NCBI GenBank assembly: GCA_964393895.1
Contig: CAYMWP010000026.1
Location: 1 to 38,072 of the forward strand
Source: B4-G1 sp964393895
GTDB taxonomy: Bacteria > Chloroflexota > Anaerolineae > B4-G1
Direction: 5' to 3'
Length of the DNA: 38,072 nucleotides
The notes below the pieces were generated by a model. The model ran no database searches. It saw nothing but the letters and a program-made list of their open reading frames with translations, and was not told the DNA's origin. This document shows positions 1 to 6,987 of this stretch, piece after piece. A program made the translations under genes and the position numbers. Positions within the stretch are counted from its first letter, which is position 1. The number at the start of each line of letters is the position of its first letter.

Positions 1-178
1 AGTGGAGTGGCGCAAAACCGCACTCCGTTACACTCCGTGCGTGACTACGAGCCGATCGTACCTCGACAATGTTAGATTTTGTATCTTGAGAGAAAGTGAT
101 GTTCGTAGTGCGCCACGAAACGCAGTGGAGTGGCGCAAAACCGCACTCCGTTACACTCCGTGCGTGACTACGAGCCGA
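1..178. repeat. 123-bp-period direct repeat, 55-bp units
   Basis: Positions 1-55 are repeated exactly at 124-178, giving a period of 123 bp (41 codons). The unit contains the nested word CACTCCGTTACACTCCG. The first copy starts at base 1, so the array probably extends beyond the window edge. The second copy ends at about 178 and gives way to an inverted repeat. An open frame crosses both copies only because 123 is a multiple of three; I do not consider it coding. Confidence 0.85.
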
Positions 179-197
179 ATGTAACATTGTCGAGGTA
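59..197. repeat. 16-bp inverted repeat at the array end
   Basis: TACCTCGACAATGTTA at 59-74 is the exact reverse complement of TAACATTGTCGAGGTA at 182-197. The arms bracket the second 55-bp unit. The right arm ends next to the stop codon of the glycosyltransferase gene, so it could act as its terminator or be the end of a repeat element. No T-run follows. Confidence 0.7.
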
Positions 198-198
198 G

Positions 199-1425
199 TT
201 ACGGTGTTTGTAAGACTCGTACTGGCGGATAAACCGCCTCTACCTGCGGCACAATGACGCGCCAGTCGTACCGTTCCTCGACGAAAGCCCGCCCGGCCCG
301 TCCCAACTCGACCCGCTTTCCCGGCGCGCGCAATAGCCCCACTACAGCAGCGGCGAAATCGGCGGGTGTATCGGCCAGTAGTAACTCCCGCCCGTGTGTC
401 ACTGGATACCCTTCCGCCCCCAGCCGTGTGGCGACCACCGGTTTGCCCATCGCCATGGCCTCCAGCAACTTGAGCCGCGTCCCGCCCCCCATGCGCAGCG
501 GCGCGACGTACACCGCCGCCTCTGCGATGTAGGGGCGCGTATCCTCCACCCAGCCCGTCAGCGTGATCGCCGGGTCGTCCCGCAGCTCGTCCAACCGGGT
601 GTGGGGCCGCTGCCCGACGACGACGAAGCGCGCCTCCGCTACCTCCGCCTGCACCAGCGGCAGTACCTCCCGCGCGAACCACAGTACCGCGTCCACGTTG
701 GGGCGAAAGTCCATCGTTCCGGTGAAAACCAGCTTGGGGATTTGGGATTTTGAAATTGGAGTTTCGGGCCGATAGGCCCGTGTGTCAATGCCATTTGGAA
801 CAACTATGACGTCGAGAGCGGGGATCAACTCTCGCAGCGCAACTGCGTCCGCCTCGGAGACGGCCAGCACGCGGTCGGCGCGGCGACAGGTCTCGGCCTC
901 GTAGCGCAGCAGTCGTCGCCACTGCACCAACGAGTAGGCCGCGCCGGGCCAACGGGCGGGGATGCGCAGATCGGTGAGGCAGGCCCGTTTTTGGAGCAGG
1001 TACTCGCAGTTGTGATCGTCAAAGATGATAAAGGGGCGTGGGCGGGCCGCCTCGATGACGTCGAGATAGGGAGCCAACTCGATGCCCTCGACGTGCACCA
1101 CGTCGAAATGCTCCCGCGCCAGCCAACCGGTCAGCCGCCGGGCGTACGATTCCGAGGCCAGCCGCAGCGCCATATCGGGCTGGCGGGTGGCGAGCATGTC
1201 GCGCAGCCGGTCGCCGAGGGCGCGCTCCGGCTGGGGAACCGTCTCGACGCGCGCGCAGACTTGGGACAGGAGCGGCGCGGGGCGGGGAGCTTGACCGGGG
1301 GCCTGAAAGCTGAGCAGGCTGACCTGATGGCGCTCCGCCAGGCCAGAGATCAGTCCCCAGTTCCTGAGGGCGGTCCCCTTTTGGGGTGGGTAGGGGAGTT
1401 GGGGGGTGAGGAAGAGGATTCTCAT
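199..1425 (-). CDS. GT4-family glycosyltransferase
   Basis: A 408-residue GT-B glycosyltransferase, likely transferring a sugar from an activated donor to an extracellular polysaccharide or lipid-linked glycan at the cytoplasmic face. The N-terminus MRILFLTPQLPYPPQKG and the C-terminal stretch GGGTRLKLLEAMAMGKPVVAT are typical of family GT4 and resemble the PEP-CTERM/EpsH-associated sugar transferases. The frame continues upstream to a TTG at 1539, but those 38 residues look non-homologous and the family start fits the ATG at 1425, although no good ribosome binding site precedes it. Residues near 265-280 (ETPISKSQIPK) are encoded by a heptamer repeat on a surface linker. It stands alone, with no adjacent polysaccharide operon. 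Exact substrate unknown. Confidence 0.85.
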   Translation of the reverse strand: MRILFLTPQLPYPPQKGTALRNWGLISGLAERHQVSLLSFQAPGQAPRPAPLLSQVCARVETVPQPERALGDRLRDMLATRQPDMALRLASESYARRLTGWLAREHFDVVHVEGIELAPYLDVIEAARPRPFIIFDDHNCEYLLQKRACLTDLRIPARWPGAAYSLVQWRRLLRYEAETCRRADRVLAVSEADAVALRELIPALDVIVVPNGIDTRAYRPETPISKSQIPKLVFTGTMDFRPNVDAVLWFAREVLPLVQAEVAEARFVVVGQRPHTRLDELRDDPAITLTGWVEDTRPYIAEAAVYVAPLRMGGGTRLKLLEAMAMGKPVVATRLGAEGYPVTHGRELLLADTPADFAAAVVGLLRAPGKRVELGRAGRAFVEERYDWRVIVPQVEAVYPPVRVLQTP

Positions 1426-1464
1426 CGTCAACGACGCGGGTGAGCAGGATTTACAAATTACTGG

Positions 1465-1492
1465 TTGACTTTTGGCGAGTTGCCTATATACT
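1465..1492 (+). promoter_or_regulatory. sigma-70-type promoter for the DUF554 gene
   Basis: TTGACT at 1465-1470, 16-bp spacer, TATACT at 1487-1492. Transcription would start near 1500 and give a leader of about 150 nt that contains the GACCTCGGAGGTCT palindrome before the gene at 1652. Confidence 0.6.
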
Positions 1493-1539
1493 GAGTGCGA
1501 GCGAAAATAATTCGGGTGTGTTTCAAACAAGTTGGGCAA

Positions 1540-1553
1540 GACCTCGGAGGTCT
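1540..1553. repeat. GACCTCGGAGGTCT palindrome
   Basis: A near-perfect palindrome of the dispersed GACCTC/GAGGTC family also found at 6873-6956, 12309-12323, 33058-33091 and 36706-36738. Here it sits in the 5' leader of the DUF554 gene, downstream of the predicted promoter, where it could form a small hairpin. Confidence 0.7.
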
Positions 1554-1651
1554 AGGGTCTCTACTGAAGTGAAACGCGCCCAAATGATTCTACCTGATTT
1601 GACCGGTATTGCAAGCAGCAAAACACATACGAGAGGATTGGTGTGTGAGGA

Positions 1652-2356
1652 ATGACAGGGACACTCATCAACGTCGCAACCGTGCTCCTGGGCGGCACTT
1701 TGGGCACGCTCCTGGGAGAGAGACTCCCGCCGCGCATCCGCCGCATCGTGGTGCAGGGCATCGGGTTGGTGGTGCTGGCGCTGGGAGTGGATGGGGCGCT
1801 CGCCACCGATAACTTTTTGCTGGTGCTGGGCAGCGTGCTCATCGGCGGCATCCTGGGTGAGTGGTGGCAATTGGAGCGGCGGCTGAACGGGGCCGGCAAG
1901 TGGCTGGAGGCAAAAGCCGCGCGTGTACCTTTCTTGACGCGCGGCGACTTTGTCAAAGGATTCGTCACCGCCAGCCTGATCTTTTGCGCCGGGCCGATGA
2001 CCGTCTTGGGCTCCATCCAGGATGGACTCTCCGGCGACTATACCCTGCTGGCGATCAAGAGCGTGCTGGATGGCTTTTCCGCCCTGGCGTTCGCCGCCGC
2101 TATGGGGATGGGCGTCACCTTTGCCGCCCTGGCCGTGTTGCTCGCCCAGGGCACGCTGACGTTGGGGGCCTTTCTCTTCGAGAGCGTCTTGACCGACCCG
2201 ATGGTGACAGAGATGACGGCCGCTGGCGGGGTCATCATACTGGGCATCGGCCTGGTGATGCTAGAGATCAAGCGCATCAAGGTCGCCAACTTTCTCCCTG
2301 CCCTGATTGTAGCCCCGCTGCTAGTCGCGCTCGTCGAGTGGTTGAGTCTCCTGTGA
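1652..2356 (+). CDS. DUF554 membrane protein (YdfK/YqgA type)
   Basis: A 234-residue polytopic membrane protein of the DUF554 family. The start MTGTLINVATVLLGGTLGTLLG, the segment FVTASLIFCAGPMTVLGSIQDG and the tail with LPALIVAPLL are characteristic. About six or seven hydrophobic segments span the whole length, as expected. The family role is not established; proposals include transport. It ends 7 bp before the HI0933 gene and is probably cotranscribed with it from the 1465 promoter. ATG start at 1652 chosen because the family motif begins there; the GAGG just before it is too close to be an ideal ribosome binding site. Confidence 0.9.
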   Translation: MTGTLINVATVLLGGTLGTLLGERLPPRIRRIVVQGIGLVVLALGVDGALATDNFLLVLGSVLIGGILGEWWQLERRLNGAGKWLEAKAARVPFLTRGDFVKGFVTASLIFCAGPMTVLGSIQDGLSGDYTLLAIKSVLDGFSALAFAAAMGMGVTFAALAVLLAQGTLTLGAFLFESVLTDPMVTEMTAAGGVIILGIGLVMLEIKRIKVANFLPALIVAPLLVALVEWLSLL

Positions 2357-2363
2357 TGAGAGC

Positions 2364-3638
2364 ATGATCGGGCGTCGCGTGATCGTGGTCGGAGCGGGCG
2401 CGGCTGGCCTGATGGCCGCCGGGCAGGCCGCCGGGCAAGGGGCCGACGTGCTGCTCCTGGAAAAGATGAAGCGCCCAGGACTCAAGTTGCGCATCACGGG
2501 CAAGGGCCGCTGCAACCTGACCAACGTGGCCCCGATTACCCAATTCATCGAGCACTTTGGACCTGGCGGGCGTTTCCTGCGCCAGGCTTTTCATCGCTTT
2601 TTCACCCCCGACCTGGTGGCTTTCTTCGAGGAGTTGGGCGTGCCCACCGTGACCGAGCGCGGGGGGCGGGTCTTTCCGGCCAGCGAGGAGGCCCAGGAGG
2701 TGGCGGACGCGCTGGTGAGCTGGGCCTGTGAGCGCGGCGCGGCTTTGCGAACCGCATCGCCGGTGGAACGGTTGCTCGTCGAGGAGGGACGGGTGGTGGG
2801 GGTGCAAATGTTCAGAAACCAGGTTTTTGCCGCTCCGCTTACAGAAAAACCTGGTTTCTACCACGCCGATGCGGTGATCGTCGCCACGGGTGGAGCTTCT
2901 TACCCCGGCACCGGCTCGACGGGCGACGGCTACCGCATGGCCGAGGCAGTGGGTCACGCCATCGTCCCGATCTGCCCCGCGTTGGTTCCCCTGGAGACGG
3001 CCGGCGACGTCGCCCCCCGCTTGCAAGGGCTAAGCCTGCGCAACGTGACCGCCCGGTTGCTGGTTGACGGAAAGAAGCAGACCGAGTTGTTCGGCGAGAT
3101 GCTGTTCACCCACTTTGGCGTCTCCGGGCCGATCATCCTCTCCCTGAGCCGGCGGGCCGTGGACGCGCTGCGCCGGGGTCAAGAGACGATCCTCTCGATT
3201 GACCTAAAACCTGCGCTCGACGAGCGCAAGCTGGACGCTCGCCTCCTGCGCGACCTGGACGGTCGCGGCAAGCGGCAGCTTCACACGTTACTCAAAGGAC
3301 TGCTGCCCCAGAAGCTGATCCCGGTGTGCATAGACCAGACGGCGATTGCGCCGCACAAACCGGCCCACCAGGTCACGGCGGGAGAGCGCCAACGGCTGTG
3401 CGCGTGGTTGAAAGATTTTCGCCTGAGCGTGACGGACCATCGCCCCTGGGCGGAGGCGATCGTCACCGCAGGGGGAGTGGACACGCGGGAGGTTGACCCG
3501 CGCACCATGGAATCCCGCCTGGTGGAGGGATTGTACTTTGCCGGCGAGGTGCTGGACGTGGACGGCGACACTGGCGGCTACAACCTGCAAGCCGCTTTCT
3601 CTACCGGGTGGCTCGCCGGTCGCTCTGCGGCAGGATAG
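2364..3638 (+). CDS. HI0933-family FAD-dependent oxidoreductase (BaiN/YhiN-like)
   Basis: A 424-residue flavoprotein. The FAD-binding N-terminus (VIVVGAGAAGLMAA, residues 6-19), the signature KLRITGKGRCNLTN, the second dinucleotide motif VIVATGGASYPGTGSTGDGY and the C-terminal VDGDTGGYNLQAAFSTGWLAG are all present. The family includes BaiN (bile-acid dehydroxylation reductase) and many proteins of unknown substrate. Residues about 151-166 (FRNQVFAAPLTEKPGF) lie just before the second FAD motif and are encoded by a 46-bp palindromic element, which I read as an in-frame insertion. Cofactor binding motifs are otherwise intact, so the protein is probably functional. Cotranscribed with the DUF554 gene. 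Confidence 0.9.
   Translation: MIGRRVIVVGAGAAGLMAAGQAAGQGADVLLLEKMKRPGLKLRITGKGRCNLTNVAPITQFIEHFGPGGRFLRQAFHRFFTPDLVAFFEELGVPTVTERGGRVFPASEEAQEVADALVSWACERGAALRTASPVERLLVEEGRVVGVQMFRNQVFAAPLTEKPGFYHADAVIVATGGASYPGTGSTGDGYRMAEAVGHAIVPICPALVPLETAGDVAPRLQGLSLRNVTARLLVDGKKQTELFGEMLFTHFGVSGPIILSLSRRAVDALRRGQETILSIDLKPALDERKLDARLLRDLDGRGKRQLHTLLKGLLPQKLIPVCIDQTAIAPHKPAHQVTAGERQRLCAWLKDFRLSVTDHRPWAEAIVTAGGVDTREVDPRTMESRLVEGLYFAGEVLDVDGDTGGYNLQAAFSTGWLAGRSAAG
2814..2859. repeat. Palindromic repeat element inside a coding sequence
   Basis: AGAAACCAGGTTTTT at 2814-2828 and its exact reverse complement at 2845-2859 flank a 16-nt loop. In reverse orientation, the loop plus the 2814-2828 arm matches 8822-8854 except for about three bases. 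The element adds roughly 16 residues to the HI0933-family protein without shifting the frame. Confidence 0.85.
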
Positions 3639-3733
3639 CGCCCAAAAGCTGTTTCTTGGCAGCGGACACGGGCGAGCGCAGACTGCGCGCCATCTCGCCT
3701 GCACTCGCCAGTGAGTTGAAAAAGTCGTGCGCA

Positions 3734-4069
3734 ATGGCTTACCAGACCATCCTCATCGTAGATGACGAACCTCACATCGTCGAGGTCGTCCAAGATTATA
3801 TGAAGCAGGCCGGCTACCGAACGCTCGCAGCCCGTGATGGCCAGACGGCGCTGGCCGTGGCCCGCCACGAGCGCCCCGATTTGGTCGTGCTTGACCTGAT
3901 GCTGCCGGGCGACTTGGACGGGCTGGACGTATGCCGCAGCATGCGCCAGGATCCGGCCCTGGCCGAGACGCCCATCATCATGCTGACGGCCCGCGTCGAG
4001 GAGATGGATAGGATCATTGGCCTGGAACTGGGGGCCGACGATTACGTGACCAAACCTTTCAGCCCCCGT
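3734..4069 (+). pseudogene. Response regulator, receiver domain only (truncated)
   Basis: 112 residues form a nearly complete CheY-like receiver domain: acidic pair D10/D11 (ILIVDDEPH), phospho-acceptor D54 (VVLDLMLPG), T85 (MLTAR) and K107 (DDYVTKPFSPR). In PhoB/OmpR-type regulators the next residues lead into a linker and a DNA-binding domain. Here, directly after SPR, the sequence switches to histidine-kinase sequence in another frame. The reading frame of the receiver stays open to 4573 but that extension (GWAAGAAWGWRSPNN and on) is antisense to the aminotransferase and has no family character. A callable product of about 280 residues would be an artefact of a deletion. No ribosome binding site is evident before the ATG. 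Confidence 0.85.
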
Positions 4070-4203
4070 GGTTGGGCGGCGGGAGCGGCTTGGGGCTGGC
4101 GATCGCCAAACAACTGGCGGAGGCACACGGGGGGACGATTGGCGCGGAGAGTGCGCCGGGCAAAGGCTCCAGGTTTTGGTTTACGCTGCCTACGAGAGGC
4201 TAA
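4070..4203 (+). pseudogene. Histidine kinase C-terminal fragment
   Basis: From 4072 a frame offset from the receiver encodes 43 residues ending at the TAA at 4201: LGGGSGLGLAIAKQLAEAHG, then GTIGAESAPGKGSRFWFTLP. This is the G2 box and the last strands of a sensor histidine kinase HATPase domain. Everything upstream of the G2 box is missing. Together with the receiver fragment this is what an internal deletion in a response regulator-sensor kinase operon would leave: the regulator's output domain and most of the kinase are gone. No separate start codon or ribosome binding site, so it is not expected to be translated. Confidence 0.85.
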
Positions 4204-4216
4204 CTCTCGTCCCGTC

Positions 4217-5695
4217 TCACGTTTGACGCTCTACGCTGCCGAGCACGCGGTCGAATCCAGCCAGCGCCTCCTCGATCACCTCGTCGCTGACCGCCATGCT
4301 GGTATACAGGCGGCTGCCCGCCAGGGTGACGATGCCCTCGGCCATAAAGGCCGCGCCCATCTCTTCCATCATGAACTTGCGCGGCCCGATCTGTTGCAGG
4401 GCCCCCGGCTCCATAATGTTCAGCAGCATCACGCCCGAAGTCTCCAGGTGACAGATAGAGCCGTGGTTAAAGACGACGAACGGCAGGTCGTACTTATCAA
4501 TGATCGCCTGGATGCCCCGGCAGAGCTTGTCCCCGGCCCGCCCGGCTTTGACGGCTCCGTTGGTGCGCTCTAGCTCCAGGATGGAGTAATAACCGGCCGC
4601 GCAGCTCAGAGGATTGGCCGAAAGCGTCCCACCGACGTAGGCCCGCTTTTTGCCCGCTTCCACCCCGGCCGCCAGGCAGGCCATTATGTCCCGCCGACCG
4701 CCCAGGCCGCCGGCCGCCGGATACCCGCCCGCCACGAACTTGCCAAAGATGGTCAGGTCAGGTTTGACGTCAAAGTACCCTTGAGCGCCCCCCAGCCCGA
4801 GGCGAAAACCGGTCACTACCTCGTCAAAGATGAGCAGCGCCTCGAACTCGTCGCACAACTCGCGCGCTCGCTGGTTGAAATCGCGCCGGACGGGGCGAGT
4901 GCCGCTTTCAGGGCCCAGCGGCTCCACGATGACGGCCGCCGTGCCGCCCTGCCCGGCGTTCTTTTCCAGCAAGGCGCGCAGGCCGTCGAGGTCGTTGGGG
5001 AAAAACTCTTGCGTGTTCTCCGAGCAGCCGGAGGGGATGCCGTGCGCCTCGAACGTGCCCGTGCCGGGAAGGTGCAGGCCATAGACCATCTGGTCGCTCC
5101 AACCGTGGTAGGCGCCGCCTACTTTGATGACCTTTTTCTTACCGCTAAAGGTGCGGGCCGCGCGGATGGCGGCCATCACACTCTCTGTGCCGCTGCCCAA
5201 CATGCGGAACATTTCCACCGCCGGCATATGCTCGTTGATGAGCTGCGCCAGTTTGTACTCGTACTCGTGGAACAGCCCCGTCACCGGCCCGCACTCGCGG
5301 ATCAGCTCGATGACCTTTTCCTGCACCGGCTTATAGTTGCTGCCCAGCAGCGTCGGGCCGCCGGCTTGCAAAAAGTCCACGTACCGGTTGCCGTCCACGT
5401 CCCACATGTAGGCCCCGTCCACTTTTTCGATGCACAAGGGAAACGGATAGTTGAAAGCCAGATTGTGCTGGACGCCTCCGGGGATGAGCTGTTTGGCCCG
5501 GTCGGTCAACTCTTTGGAGCGCGTGCAGCGGCTCTCGAAATAATCGAGATACTCCTCCATCCGCTCGCGCCGGATGGGCCACAGCGGCGATTTCACTAGC
5601 CGGTCGAATTTGACCAGGATTTCGTCCGTATCGGGCCAGTGCGAGATGGCGTACTCTTGGCTGGGCGCATTTTGCTTGACCGCTTTCTCCTGCAT
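4217..5695 (-). CDS. Class III PLP aminotransferase, glutamate-1-semialdehyde aminomutase-like
   Basis: A 492-residue fold-type I PLP enzyme. Visible landmarks: GSGTESVMAAIRAARTFSGK (phosphate-binding loop region), the cofactor aspartate in LLIFDEVVTGFR (D291) and the Schiff-base lysine in DLTIFGKFVAGGYPAAG (K319), followed by the GGTLSANPLSCAAG segment. This resembles HemL and related 2,1-aminomutases, but the N-terminal 60 residues (SPLWPIRRERMEEYLDYFESR) are unlike HemL, and no other haem genes are nearby, so I do not assign hemL. The ATG at 5695 was chosen over upstream starts, which run through a non-homologous stretch; it lies inside a short tandem repeat and is preceded by AGGAGG 12 nt upstream. 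Convergent with the two-component wreck. Confidence 0.85.
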   Translation of the reverse strand: MQEKAVKQNAPSQEYAISHWPDTDEILVKFDRLVKSPLWPIRRERMEEYLDYFESRCTRSKELTDRAKQLIPGGVQHNLAFNYPFPLCIEKVDGAYMWDVDGNRYVDFLQAGGPTLLGSNYKPVQEKVIELIRECGPVTGLFHEYEYKLAQLINEHMPAVEMFRMLGSGTESVMAAIRAARTFSGKKKVIKVGGAYHGWSDQMVYGLHLPGTGTFEAHGIPSGCSENTQEFFPNDLDGLRALLEKNAGQGGTAAVIVEPLGPESGTRPVRRDFNQRARELCDEFEALLIFDEVVTGFRLGLGGAQGYFDVKPDLTIFGKFVAGGYPAAGGLGGRRDIMACLAAGVEAGKKRAYVGGTLSANPLSCAAGYYSILELERTNGAVKAGRAGDKLCRGIQAIIDKYDLPFVVFNHGSICHLETSGVMLLNIMEPGALQQIGPRKFMMEEMGAAFMAEGIVTLAGSRLYTSMAVSDEVIEEALAGFDRVLGSVERQT

Positions 5696-5732
5696 CTTGT
5701 TATCTTGCCTCCTGCATCTTGCTATCTTGCCT
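5689..5732. repeat. Tandem repeat over the aminotransferase start
   Basis: A 22-bp unit (CCTGCATCTTGTTATCTTGCC-type) occurs twice, 5689-5710 and 5711-5732, with one mismatch, and is itself built from ATCTTGC-like heptamers. It covers the start codon and ribosome binding site of the aminotransferase, so slippage here could change translation initiation. Confidence 0.7.
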
Positions 5733-5797
5733 CTTTGCCTGTATTCAGGAACAACAGTATAGCATGGCGCGGCCAAGCCGCAAGTTTGTGGGCCGCT

Positions 5798-5825
5798 TTG
5801 CAAGCAAGCCCCATTGTGTTACAAT
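5798..5825 (+). promoter_or_regulatory. holB promoter, leaderless configuration
   Basis: TTGCAA at 5798-5803, 16-bp spacer, TACAAT at 5820-5825. The start codon of holB is at 5834, only 8 nt after the -10 box, so transcription should begin at or next to the ATG. Confidence 0.55.
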
Positions 5826-5833
5826 CCTCTCTG

Positions 5834-6835
5834 ATGGAAACGCCGAAAGCAGACGATAACTGGCCCATCGTGGGCCACGAATGGGCCACCGGATTCCTGC
5901 GCCGGGCCGTGAACTCGAGCAATGTATCCCACGCCTATCTCTTCACCGGGCCGCCGAGCGTGGGCAAGACGACGCTGGCGCGGGTGTTGGCCGCCGCCCT
6001 CCTGTGCCAGGGCGAGGGAGAACGTCCCTGCGGCGAGTGCCGCGCCTGCCGCTTGGTCGCCAGCGCCAATCATCCCGACCTGCACGTGGTCGAGTCTGAG
6101 CGGGTCGGCGCCAGCCTCAAGATTGATCAGGTGCGTGACTTGCAACGCCAACTGGTCCTCACACCGGTCGAAGGGCGGTGGCGGGTGGCTATCCTGCGCC
6201 GCTTCGAGGAGGCCACCACCTCCGCTGCCAACGCGCTGCTCAAGACTTTGGAGGAGCCTCCCCCCTACGTCGTGCTCGCAGTTTTGGCCAGCGACGCTGA
6301 CCGCCTCCTCTCCACCATCGTCTCCCGCTGCCAACAGGTCCCGCTGCGCCCACTGCCCGTGGGCGTGGTGCGGCAGGCGTTAGTCGAGCGCTGGCGCGCG
6401 CAGCCAGAGCGGGCCGAGCTTTTGGCTCATCTTTCGGGCGGACGGCTGGGCTGGGCGGTGCGCACGCTCAAAGACGAGCAGGCCCTCCAGCGCCGCGCCA
6501 AGCGGTTGGATGCGTTGGATCAACTCATCGAAGCCTCCATCGTCCAGCGTTTCCGCTACGCCGAAAAGATGGCCCGCCAGCCGGTCGCCGCGCAAGAGAC
6601 GCTCGATCTGTGGGTCGGCTGGTGGCGGGACGTGATGCTGGCGGCGGCCGGGGCCGCCGCGCCGCTGACCAACGTGGATTGCCAGGATACGTTGCACGAC
6701 CACGCCCGTCGCTTTGGGGTGGAGCGGAGCGGTGCCGTGGTAAAAGCTCTGCGCAGCGCGGCCGATAGGCTACGACGCAACGCCAACGCCCGCCTCACGC
6801 TGGAGGTGTTGATGCTGGATTTGCCCCGCCCGTGA
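5834..6835 (+). CDS. holB: DNA polymerase III delta-prime subunit
   Basis: 333 residues with the layout of the clamp-loader delta-prime/tau family. The N-terminal AAA+ module carries a Walker A motif (GPPSVGKT, residues 39-46), a zinc-binding cluster with C58, C66, C69 and C72 (CGECRAC), the DxxH region (NHPDLHVVE), and the SRC sensor 1 motif (STIVSRCQQV). The C-terminal helical collar follows. The product loads the sliding clamp with delta and tau at the replication fork. The frame is open further upstream, but METPKADDNWPIVGH is the family-like start and is supported by the promoter immediately before it. Not in an operon with tmk, which is its common neighbour and lies 7 kb away here. Confidence 0.9.
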   Translation: METPKADDNWPIVGHEWATGFLRRAVNSSNVSHAYLFTGPPSVGKTTLARVLAAALLCQGEGERPCGECRACRLVASANHPDLHVVESERVGASLKIDQVRDLQRQLVLTPVEGRWRVAILRRFEEATTSAANALLKTLEEPPPYVVLAVLASDADRLLSTIVSRCQQVPLRPLPVGVVRQALVERWRAQPERAELLAHLSGGRLGWAVRTLKDEQALQRRAKRLDALDQLIEASIVQRFRYAEKMARQPVAAQETLDLWVGWWRDVMLAAAGAAAPLTNVDCQDTLHDHARRFGVERSGAVVKALRSAADRLRRNANARLTLEVLMLDLPRP

Positions 6836-6872
6836 ACGTGTGCTTCACCCGGCAATATATGGCAATTGCATT

Positions 6873-6956
6873 TAGACCTCCGAGGTTTACAAAGATTCTC
6901 TGGCGATACGAAACACGTTCTCGAGACAAATACGCGATCTAAACCTCGGAGGTCTA
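6873..6956. repeat. 84-bp hairpin element, copy 1
   Basis: TAGACCTCCGAGGTTTA at 6873-6889 is exactly reverse-complemented at 6940-6956. The arms are themselves palindromic. The interior resembles the element at 12232-12323 (about 20 of 32 bases just inside the right arm plus the whole 15-bp end). It lies between holB and the phosphoglycerate mutase gene and could serve as terminator for holB or as a non-autonomous mobile element. Confidence 0.75.
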
Positions 6957-6987
6957 TAGCCTGAGCAGTTACCTATGAGGAGCAACT

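Noticed and set aside
2..184. Open frame of 60 codons with a repeated EWRKTALRYTPC peptide
   Set aside because: It exists only because the 123-bp repeat period is a multiple of three; no ribosome binding site or family signal.
4070..4573. C-terminal extension of the response regulator frame
   Set aside because: It is antisense to the aminotransferase and out of frame with the kinase remnant; no homology pattern.
4217..5695. hemL as the symbol for the aminotransferase
   Set aside because: Fold and motifs fit, but the N-terminus differs and no haem genes are near.
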